From NCBI GenBank assembly GCA_964058845.1, contig CAXKVR010000070.1, forward strand, positions 124,001 to 188,000: a DNA stretch of 64,000 nt, written 5' to 3'. Shown piece after piece: positions 35,583 through 45,600 of this stretch. The notes under the pieces were generated by a model. It worked only from the letters and a program-made list of their open reading frames with translations, had not been told where the DNA came from and searched no databases. Position 1 is the stretch's first letter; every line of letters starts with the position of its first letter. This DNA is from Carex sylvatica. Taxonomy: Eukaryota; Streptophyta; Magnoliopsida; Poales; Cyperaceae. A program made the position numbers and the translations under genes.

Positions 35583-36680
35583 TAGTTTGCCATGGACAAA
35601 GGAGGGACGATCTCGCCTCAATTCAGCCAAAAGACTCTAGAAAGATCACCAGGAAGCAAACAATTAGTTATCGCTTCTCTCTCTATCTATTTTCAAAGAC
35701 TACGACCTTTTCTTTTCATCAATTCAGGTCCAACTTTTCAGGTACCAAATCGATTTGTGCAAGAAGGTCATGGAGGAAAATTTTATTGTCTACCTAGGCA
35801 TTGGATGTGGTAAAATCAGTGTTCTAAATAGTTAGCTATAGTTTTTATGGACCATAGACTAAGATGTGAGATAAAAGTGCGTTAACTCAGCAATGACCGC
35901 TATTACTGTTATATGTGACCCGCTATAGCTACCGCTATATTACATGGACTTTTTTTTGTAATTTATATGGACTTCTGTACTTCTATTCTTATTTCTAATG
36001 CTACATGGTCTTTTACAATAAGTATGTTAAACAAACTATGTGCTTCTGTTTTTATTTGTGATTCATTCTCTCATTCTATATCGAGAAATATTCAAATATT
36101 AATTCTTCATTTTGATTGCTCTTCGCATAGTATTTATTTGTAAAATTATTATCGTTCGTTTCAATTGAAAGCTGATTTTAATTATTATTATAATATATAT
36201 GTATATTAACTTCATTTACCTTATAAAATTAATTGTTCTTTGTCTATTAATACTATGAAGTATTAAGTATTAAATAATGTTACTTTTTAGATTGTTTTTT
36301 TTCCTTCTTATTTGCGTAATTAATAAAAAGTATAAATTTAGATTAGTTGTTATTTAGTTGTTACATCAATTCTCTAATATTGATTATGTTGATAATTAGT
36401 AGAAATATAGAATATAAAATTTAAAAAGAGAAAATCGCTATGTATGATAGCTTCCGCTATAGCTACGCTATTCGTAATAGTTTTTTTTTTTTGTCTCCCC
36501 GCTATGCCGCTATAATTGCTATTTAGAACCTTGGATAAAACCCATATAGTCGTGCTCTTGATGTACGAACTAGGTGACCTCATATGAAAACCTAGTAAAG
36601 AGGTGTGCGTATTTTCGGCGCCAATAGTGCCTCTTGTCAAGCATGTACAAGCATTTACGGCTCATTTAGTGTGTAAGGAG
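35583..36680 (+). pseudogene. Dicer-like (DCL4-type) helicase fragment, disrupted
   Basis: Plus-strand pieces read as the start of a plant Dicer helicase domain. The first is KDSRKITRK (ending 35655). After an intron-like gap (35656-35741, GC..AG) come [21 protein letters not shown] (35742-35817), and after a nested transposon THIVVLLMYELGDLI, KPSKEVCVF and APIVPLV (36541-36640). GCGKT is the Walker A motif. The layout of YLG.GCGKTHI, LIxKP and APxxPLV is that of DCL4 rather than DCL2. Defects are a 716-bp insertion inside Walker A, an in-frame TGA where Arg is expected (a CGA-to-TGA change), and loss of homology after about 36680. No other Dicer domain is present. The CT-rich leader and a TATTTAAATA word upstream (35455-35585) might be promoter sequence. 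Confidence 0.8.
35818..36533. mobile_element. Mutator-type element (GGTTCTAAATAGC ends) inside the Dicer fragment
   Basis: The ends GTTCTAAATAGTTAGC and, inverted, GGTTCTAAATAGCAATTATA enclose CGCTATAGCTACCGCTAT-type arms and an AT-rich middle. The flanks GGTAAAATC (35809-35817) and GATAAAACC (36534-36542) are a 9-bp duplication with two changes. Both derive from the Walker A codons, so the site is fixed by the protein homology. A related arm scrap lies near 53205-53282. Confidence 0.82.
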
Positions 36681-37429
36681 ACTCCCTCTCTGACAGCTAT
36701 CGTTTCACCGGATGCGATGCACAGCGACGGCAATGGTCGTGATGGCAACAAGATGATGTCTTATCCCCGCTTTGTGTATCTGGCTGAAGAGACATTGACA
36801 ATTAGTGCATTTTTGTTATTTTTAGTACCTAATTTTTTTTCTTTTCTGGTGGCATTTTACGGATATTCATGTAATTGCATAATAATCTCCCTATTATCTA
36901 GTTTAGTTTTATGGAGATTCTGGTTGATCTTGATTCGATCTAGTAATAATTTGGGTTTGATCTAATTTGATATAATATGTCAGTTGTCGATCTGGTTTGA
37001 TTTTCTATTTTTTATGGATCAACTATTCATCTTGTTGTTTTACAATATTGACCTTGTTATTTTACAATATTCATCTTGTGATTTTACAGTATTTATCTTG
37101 TGGGTATACATTATTTTACAAAATCTGTCAAACATGGAGGTTGAATTCGTAATGTCGTCGATTTGAATTTTCTAATTCAAGAACTTACAGGATTCGATAT
37201 TTTATTTTACAGTATTTGATTTCACTTTTGAAAGAAGAACACGACGAATCATATATCATCTTCATCATTTGCGATTTGGATTGAAAAGCAGTAGTGAACA
37301 TTATTTGCGCTTCGACAGATATATTTATGTGCTGAATATTATGGTTGTGTTAAACAGGTGTTTTTGAACTGTTATTTTTTGTTGAACAATGATGTATTAT
37401 AGTTTGCAATTGGTATCTTTGTAGTTAAC
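36681..37429. other. Unassigned stretch inside the compound element
   Basis: An open frame runs to 36965, but beyond the Dicer homology its peptide is low-complexity and hydrophobic, and I do not recognise it. From 36990 on, TTTTACARTATT words appear and lead into the minisatellite. Confidence 0.4.
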
Positions 37430-37787
37430 ATATGTCAGTTTATAGTATTGAAGTGTTATAATTTTTATTTTTTTCACTTTTTATTTTTGATATTCTGGAT
37501 GTTGAATACATTCAATTGGTTTATAGTTTACATCTATCAGTTTTACAGTATTGGCATTTTGTAGTTTGTACATTTTATTTTTATAGTTAAAGTTAACAAT
37601 TTTATAGTATTGAAATTTTATATTTTTTATATTTTTTATCGTTTTCATCTGCTAATTTTACATTATTAAAATTTTATAGTTTGTACATTTTATTTTTATA
37701 GTTTAAGTTGACAATTTTACTGTATTGAAATTTTGTATTTTTTAGATTTTGTTTTATCGTTTTCATCTGCTAATTTTACATTATTGA
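37430..37787. repeat. AT-rich minisatellite, left part
   Basis: Units of about 55-60 bp repeat with variation. Each contains ATTGAAATTTTATAGTTTGTAC, ATTTTATTTTTATAGTTTAA and a GACAATTTTA word. The array continues at 38881-39060 beyond a long inverted repeat that splits it. Confidence 0.7.
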
Positions 37788-38880
37788 AAATTTATTTGAA
37801 ATTATTATAAATACCCAAAAATAAATAAAAATTAAGAATTCTACTCAAGTTTTAGAATTATTTTGAAAAGTGCCTAAATCGGTTAATGGATAACCGAATT
37901 TTTTTTTTGTTCCGGTTAACCACTGCCCGGATTTTGTTTTTTTTTCCAGTTATCCATTAACCAGAAAGTTTAGTTTTTTTTTTTTTTTTTTTAAAAAGCA
38001 TAAATTTCATAATTTTTTTTTTACAAAACATAAATTTCATAATTTCGGATCCGCCTCGTCTCCACCTTTTTGAAAAGTGATCATACGTTCAAATCCGAGT
38101 TTCGTAGCCAAAGTTATTGATGTTTAAAGTTTTTTCGAAAGTTGAACTTTGGAAATTCATAACTAACTGTAGAAAAATTCAAATAAATTGAAATTTGTGT
38201 CAATTATGTGTATTTTTTAATGATCTACATGCTGGTATAATCACTTTTTTAGTTTGGTCTCTGTATCAGTTCAGACTTACTGATTTACCAGCAGAGTTCA
38301 AATTTGATATACATATACATATATTATACATATATTATATATACATATGTATTATATAACTTAAAGATTTTGTTTTTTTGAGAATTCTTTTTTAATATCA
38401 ATAACTTAGAATATTAGAAGTGACTTTTGAACCGGGATCAATAACTCAAAATCTTAGCATTTTTATTTTTTTTCCAATAACACACAAAGAAAAATATATT
38501 ATTTTTTCTTACAGCAGCGAAAAATTCGACCTGAAAAATGCTGATCCGGATTATTTGTTGCAGTCTTTCTAATAAATCAAATTATATTTTATTCCATCTA
38601 TTTTAAAAGAAATATATTCAACATTTGTAATATTTCAATAAAAAAATTATGAAATTTATGTTTTGTAAAAAAAAAAAAAAGAAAAACTAAACTTTCTGGT
38701 TAATGGATAACCGGAAAAAAAAAAACCAAAATTCAGGCAGTGGTTAACCGAAAAAAAAAATTCCAGTTATTCATTAACCGATTTTGGCACTTTCCAAAAT
38801 ACTTCTAAAACTTGGATAGATTTCGTAATTTTTGATTTATTTTTTGGTATTTATAAAAATTTGAAAAAATTTTATAGTTT
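37788..38880. mobile_element. Long inverted-repeat element splitting the minisatellite
   Basis: Arms of about 250 bp (37788-38050 and 38620-38880) are inverted copies. Both contain AAATCGGTTAATGGATAACC-like, GGTTAACCACTGCC and GGTTATCCATTAACC words and CATAAATTTCATAATT. The loop of about 570 bp is noncoding. The same minisatellite lies on both sides, so this inserted into an existing array. Confidence 0.75.
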
Positions 38881-39060
38881 GTATATTTTATTTTTATAGT
38901 TTAAAGGTGACAGTTTTAAAGTATTGAAATTTTATAGTTTGTACGTTTTGTTTTATAGTTTTCATCTGTCAATTTTGCATGACTGCAATTTTATAGTATG
39001 TACATTTTATTTTTATAGTTTAAATGTGACAATTTTATAGTATTCATTATTTATATATTT
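38881..39060. repeat. AT-rich minisatellite, right part
   Basis: This continues the 37430-37787 array with the same TATAGTTTGTAC, TTTTATTTTTATAGTTTAAA and GTGACARTTTTA words. Confidence 0.7.
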
Positions 39061-39475
39061 TTTTGTGTTGATTAAATAAAGAAAAATAAATAAAAAATTT
39101 CTAAAAAACAAAATTTATTCGGAAAATTTAATTTTGCCATTTTATTACGTGTTTTTTGAAATAACTGCTAATAACTAATATTAACTGCCAATAACTTCCA
39201 ATAACTTTCAATAATTGTAATTTTCGAAAGTACAGCAAGTGGTCTCTTTGAAAGTACTTTTTTTTTCCTGTTGTCTAAGTTGCAAACTGTTTCTAGCTAT
39301 CATGGGACCACTTCAAATAGTTGTTGGATGTTTTGTAATTAACTGATATATTTTATGTGATATATTGTATAATTATACAGCATGTAGAAGTACTTTTACA
39401 ATATTCGCGCAAGTCAAATATGTGGATAAATGGTGGACAAAGGTCTGTGGACAATTAGATGCTTCCTTTATTAAA

Positions 39476-39721
39476 TATACCCAAACCGCATTCTAATTCC
39501 CCAGTTTGCATTAAAAATTCCAAACCGCGGAATTAGAATGCGATTTCGGATTCTTTTTTTTTAAGCCAATGATGATTTTTCAAAAAATTTAGATATCTAT
39601 TATTTTAGTTTATGGTTATTTTTCACCGAAGATCCTATAAGTTTAATCGCTATAGCTCTAAATTAATTTTTATTACAAAGAAGTCTGTCAAGAAAATAAA
39701 ATAAATAGCACACTTGTTTAG
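39476..39721. other. Short spacer, no gene
   Basis: I see nothing supportable. Confidence 0.4.
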
Positions 39722-40104
39722 TTTAGCGTAATTACTGTAATTAGCATAATTTAGCGTAGTTAGCGTATTTTAGAGTAATTCAGTGTATTTTAGTATAATT
39801 AGCGTAATTTAGCATAATTAGCATGATTTAGTGTAGTTAGCGTAATTTAGCGTATTTAGCGTAATTCATCATAATTTAGTATAATTAGCTAATTTAGCAT
39901 AGTTAAACGTAATTTCACATAATTAGCATAACTTAGCATAGTTAGCGTGATTTAATGTAGTTAGCATATTTTAGCGTAATTTAGCGTAATTTAGTATAAT
40001 TTAGCATAGTTAAGCGTAATTTAGTATAATTAGCGTAATTTAACATAAATAGCATAATTAGTGTAATTTAGTGTAATTTAGCATAATTATCATAATTAGC
40101 GTAA
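39722..40104. repeat. TAGCGTAATT minisatellite
   Basis: About 380 bp is made of degenerate 8-11 bp units: TTAGCGTAA, TTAGCATAA, TTAGTATAA, TTAGCGTAG. The phase drifts between 9 and 10 bp. No reading frame survives. Confidence 0.92.
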
Positions 40105-40259
40105 AGAGCAAGAAATATTTTTGGTTTCCTTTGATTACTTTGGCACTAAGAGAGAGAGAGAGAAAAGAGAAAGAAATATTTGAAATTTGGTAAGTATTGA
40201 AAATAGAGATGAAGGGGCGGATTTAAGAAGGAAAGAGAGGTGGAGAGTTGCCAAAATTC

Positions 40260-40905
40260 GCGCCTCATTAATTCATTAACCATTTAAAATCGTGCGGCCG
40301 CACTAAATTTTCTTAGGCCGGACGATTTGGTATTTGCGCTGTGCTCCATTGTTTGAACTGCTAGGTCGTGAGGCCGCACTAAGTCGGCTGAGGCCACACG
40401 GAGCCCTTGTCTCTCCTGAGAATTCCTTAATCCTAGAATTCTTCTTGCCAAAGCTTGGATTAGAGTTGGGAGGAGAAAACACATCCGTCATGTAATGACC
40501 ATGGACGAACTGCAAGGTAAGCGAATAGGGCATCATTCTCGTCGTTCCACTTCTAACCGGAACAGAAGAGGTATGTAACATTCATCAAAAATTATATTTT
40601 ATTCTAATTTTGACTAGCTTACTAAGTAACAAATGCAATGCAGAGGCTCATAACATAGCAAATGCAGGAGAAAATTAGCGAGTTATGGCAGAGGCAAGTG
40701 GGTCACGAGGGTCGCAACGAAGCACAACTACAAGCCATACATCCTGTGAAAATGCAGCTCAAATGTTTGCAAAGGAAATGGGAGAGGCACTTGACATAGG
40801 AGGAGAGGCGCTTGGGATGCAAGCAGAGCCATCTGGTACCCAGCCAAGGAGGTCAACTAGAAGTTGTGGCGGGAGGAAAGGCGGTTCGATACCCAGCTAG
40901 ATGCA
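40260..40905 (+). other. GC-rich patch with short unassigned frames
   Basis: This is GC-rich for the area. TGCGGCCGCACTAA at 40292 and GAGGCCGCACTAAGTCG at 40371 form a diverged direct repeat. A possible two-exon short frame starts at ATG 40497 (TMDELQGKRIGHH, donor AG|GTATGT at 40571, acceptor near 40642) and stops after about 36 codons. A second frame (40685-40900, 71 residues, rich in Ser/Thr/Arg/Gly, starting MAEASGSRG) follows. I recognise neither. They may be scraps of a transposon-encoded or captured gene. Confidence 0.3.
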
Positions 40906-42642
40906 AGCAGAGCCATGAGGTACAACTAGTAGACCATCTTTTGGAACTGGTTGGTTATTCGAAATTAATTTTAGGCGTAGTGGAAATTAAGTTGCATGCT
41001 CTTTGTGAACTTATTTAATTAGATGCAAGTTTGAGAACTATTTTTATTTGAAGTTTGTGTGAATTTTATTTGTATGCGTTGAGAACTATCTTTATTAGAT
41101 GCAGGTTTGAGAACTTTTATTTGAATGTCACAAATTATTTCCGTATTTGAAACTTGAATGCTTCCATCGTAATGCAAGTAAGATTACTTAACAATTCTAT
41201 CGAAACCGTCTCCTATAATTTAGCCCTAAATTTATTACTCTTTTTCATCTCAAAAAATAAACTTCAATTACTCTCTTTTTCTTCTAACAAATATTTACTA
41301 AAAAAAAAAACATTGAGTAATCTTAGATTTCATAATCTTGTTGTAAATAGTGTACAAAAAAAAAATCCTAGTGGCCAGTTTGGATATTTTAAAAAAAGGT
41401 TAGATTTTGTGGGTATATTTGATAATTTCTAATTAAGATTGGATATTAATAAAAATGCCGGGGGACAGACGGCCAATATTTCTAAAACACCGAGCTAAAA
41501 TACGAGACTAAAAAAACCAAGGGTTTCTTTTATTATTATTTTGCTGTACAAACTACTGTGTTGACTTCTTGTCATTTCCAACTACGAGTGTGTCATAGAA
41601 CTAAATATTTATTTTATTAAAATAGAAAAAATATTGTTATTCCTGATAGCCAACTAGACAAATCTTCACATAACAGTGCAAGTTTTACAGATATTTACAA
41701 AATTCAATTTAGAAATTTGGTGTTTTTGTGCCACCAACTTTGTACCAACAAAAATAAACCACCAAAAAATTTGAAACAAGTTCAATGTTCACTTTGCCAG
41801 GAGAGAGAGCAGCAGTGTAAGAAGTAAAAAAGGGAGAGAGGGGAGCAGTGTATCACACTCCCATTTGAAATTACAAAATTTAAATAATTTTTATATAAAA
41901 TTCACCACTTCTCCCTTCCTCTCTACCTCTCAAAATTTAATGTTTTGAAATAAGAAAATTTAATGTTCTGAACTAAACATAATTCGATGAGATTTGATGA
42001 TCCCTCTTATCTCGTCCCCTCCCTCTCCTCTGGCCTCTTCTGGAGCACACTCTAAGAATTTAACTAATGTTGAACAATAATAATTAAAAAAAAAAAATTT
42101 GAACTTTTGCCCCCACACATTTAAAACAATGAATTTGCACCAAAATTATTGCATGGAGGCAGAATCAAATGTACATCAAGTTTTGGAGTTTTAAAAAAAT
42201 AATTTTGAACACTAAATTCTACTTGAGCAAGGAGACCTGGTACTTTAAATCCCCTTTTTGCTCTTTTCTTAACTAAAAATACCTAAATTCGAGTCAGTCG
42301 CTAAATCCCTGTGATTTAGCAATGCCCGCAGCCAGATACTAATCACCTTAAGTCCAAACACATCAAGCATAAATTATGCTGTATTTCTGTATTAAAAAAT
42401 TAAAAATTAAAAAGCCCGTGTTATAAATCTATTGTCAAGATAAGGAACCACCATGCTATCGAAATAATGGCAGCAGATGGAGGCTCATTGTGGTAACATA
42501 ACAGGTTGCCTTTATGGGACTTCTCTCTAATTATCTATTTTTTTATTTATTTTACAAGTCAAAATAAGAAGCAAAAAGGACAGCTTTAGACAACTTTGTT
42601 GATTTGTAAAATTTAATCGAAGTGCAAAATTGATCAGCAGAG
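40906..42642. other. Intergenic region, no gene seen
   Basis: I see no exons or intact elements. The segment next to 42642 is probably the 3' untranslated region of the LETM1-like gene. Confidence 0.4.
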
Positions 42643-45600
42643 TCAATGAACACTTTCTGGTTCTTTAACATCATTAACATCATTAACATCACTGGAGATC
42701 TCCATTTCCCGGACTTTCTCAAGCTGTCTTAGTAGATCCAGCCTCTCAGGTGCATATGTAGATGGGATCTGCACAATATTAGCCATGATAAACACAATTA
42801 TGTCTCTCTTTGTATTGTACTTGTACATAAATATTAATTATTTAAGGTTACAGTGCATACCAAAGATGGAACATATCTTTGAATAAAAGCCAGGATAGCA
42901 GCATGCCCTACAGCAGTAAGCTACAAAACATAGATAAATGTAAATAAGAAGAGAAAATAATATCAATACTGAATGCCATCTGCTAAATCAAATTATAAGA
43001 CATGTTGGATTGAACTCAGGACCTAGTACCTAGTTAACCAACCAGTTGCTTTTAAGTCGAAGCTATAATAACAAATTTCAGTTCATTAATTTATATCTTT
43101 CAAAAAAAGAAAAGTAAAAATTGGGGACTCACAGGTAGAAGCATGAGAATGCCAATAGGAATCACAGATGCCAGGTCAGTTAGGGTTCTCTGAAGAGCTT
43201 TTTTCTCCTTCTCTGTAAGTTCATCTCCTGTAACTGATCTTCTCAGAAGTTCTATTGCGGCTGCCAGGTCAATTGCTAGCAGTTGAGTACCCTGCAAAAC
43301 ATCCTGTGCAAGACATGCAAAATATTACTTCACTTTATGTTCAAATCAAACCAAACGAGCTTTTCATAATATAAAGACATTTTTTTTTCTACCGTGGTTG
43401 TTTCCTTCAGTTTCTCAACGGATTTAACCAAGACATTATCTTTCTTGGAGGAAGGCAGCAACAGTTGGTTTTTTGTTGAAGATCCCTTGTTACCTCTCTT
43501 GTCTGCCATATCAGCATCCTAAGAATTAAGAAACAGCCATATCATGTATGGTTTAGTGGTCAATTTTACAATAATCAGCTTTGTAAAAGAAGTGAAGGCT
43601 AGAGGTCAAAATCACGACTGAACCCAAACCAATATATTTTGAAAAACTTTGGACAGCTCATTGTCAACTATGGAAATTATATCTACGTTACCTCATTCTT
43701 ATGGAAAACATATTTAAAAGACAACTTTGAAAAAATGCAAAGATACCCCATAATTCTCGGGATCATCTGTGCTTCTCTGGACTCTCTTTTCTAGTTCCAT
43801 CAGTTCAGTTGTTAGCTTCTCAATCCGGTGGATACCAGTCTCTTCTGGGGCCTGATAATCTTCTCTAGTTGTTCCACCCTTCAAATACAATACCAAAGGT
43901 TGATGGTTTTAGAGCCTTGACATTGCATTTAAATAATCCCATTCTAGATAACTTTGACAGGCATATAAAAACAAGACCGAAATTTTAGAGGAAAATAGAA
44001 GCCTACAAGGTGTAGCAAGCCTGCAAATTGACTAAATATAGTTAACTGTGTTAACCCTGCAAATTTAACTTAGGTATTTGATCAAAGTGCTAACCTACAA
44101 TTAAAATACAGCAACTCGTAGGCCAACCATAACACCTAATCAGATGCCAAATAACAGACACTCAAGTATTAACCTGGTAAATGTATCAATCTGATGTACT
44201 GGTGAGGCACAACAGACTTCTACCAGCAATCAAAAATATTTTCCAAGGAAATATTACAAGGGTTAGTATTCTTTAACAACATGGTGAAAGCCTGACTTTG
44301 ATGGCAGAATTTTCTACACATACTGCTAATAGGGCTGGAATGGTTCAAAAGAATTTACAAAATGAAAAGAGTGAGACTATGATAATATGCATATTACAAA
44401 TCAACTAGTGCTATGGATCCATATCCCTATTGTCAAAGTTCAAACAGCCGATCCCAACCATTAAACATGATCTCCATATGAAAAATTATACTTAGAGACC
44501 AAATTCTACATTTTTTTAATTTTCTTTTACTATTTTTTTAGATAGGTTAAAATCTAAAAAATTTGGACCATCTGAAAGTAGTGATATTTTACCTATCTAA
44601 AAAAATTATAAAAAATGTAAAATTTGATCTTCAAGTATATTTTCACATGGAGATCACATATAACGGTTTGGATCGGCTGTTTTAAATTTAAAAATAGAGA
44701 TATATATATCCATAGCACAGGTCAATCCATAATATGCATATTACCATAGTCTCAGTCAAATGAAAAAAAATATATGATAAATTAACAAAACATACATTTT
44801 GTACAGGATCTGGTTCTCCTGCTTCAGTCCTCGTGCGGTTCCTAACCAAGAAGCCCCAGAAATAACGTGATTTACTGTTCATATAAAACAAAGAAATAAA
44901 GACTGAATTATCTCATTTCGTCAAAAGACAAAAGAGAGAAATCAAATCATTTTGCCAAATAATGTCATTTACTGTTCTTGAAGGGCTTGGTGGGAGATGA
45001 ACTCCAACAGGAGCCAAGGTTTTCAAGGGCCACAATAAGCCATGCTCCCCCTTCCACCTTTTCGTCCCAAATTCATATTTTTGAAGGCAATAAATGGCCC
45101 CTTGTTTTCAATTTGATGGCCATGTTTTTGGGCTTATAACAAAGGATAAACCTGTGCATCCTTTTTATATGACTCAACAAATTGAGGTATGCTTGCAAAT
45201 CACAATCAGATGATATATTGAATTGAAAAAAGAGATGTCATTGTGATGTCTAGATATTTATTATAGTACGATGTTATCTTATTTTGGTATTTGAAAATTT
45301 TATGTTGTTTCAATATATCTTTTTGTCATGGAGTGATGGACAATGCTTTATGTTTTGTGCTTCAAATTTTTTTATGTTGACTGATGTATTTTGTTTAATG
45401 CTAATAGTCTGATCAAATTTATTTAGTATTGACTTATGTTAATACAAGCAAGGGAGTGGGTAGGGTAAGGGTGGGAATAAGCACATATGGTATAATATAT
45501 TTACTTGTATTAACATTTTTTTGAATAAAAGTGGGGTTACCACCAGTTTCATTAGAAACTAAACTGTCTTTGCTGTAGACAGTTTAGTTTCTAATGAAAC

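Larger units (their letters stand above)
35324..39466. mobile_element. Putative compound transposon (Pack-MULE-like) carrying a Dicer fragment
   Basis: A 9-bp word TTTATTAAA flanks the interval at 35315-35323 and 39467-39475. Next to it are inverted, partly matching ends: TGTCTACA..TTTTGTCCAC then TTTATCCAC at the left (35350-35382), and in reverse complement TGTCCACAG..TTTGTCCACC then TTTATCCACATA at the right (39412-39456). Inside are a promoter-like leader, a Dicer-like gene fragment, an AT-rich minisatellite and a long inverted repeat. No transposase is visible. A captured gene fragment between terminal inverted repeats and a 9-bp duplication is the Pack-MULE pattern. The ends are imperfect and the flanking word is AT-rich, so chance is possible. 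Confidence 0.4.

Noticed and set aside
36603..36965. 120-residue open frame as a gene
   Set aside because: Its first part is the Dicer-like helicase homology and the rest is low-complexity and hydrophobic; it is a pseudogene piece.
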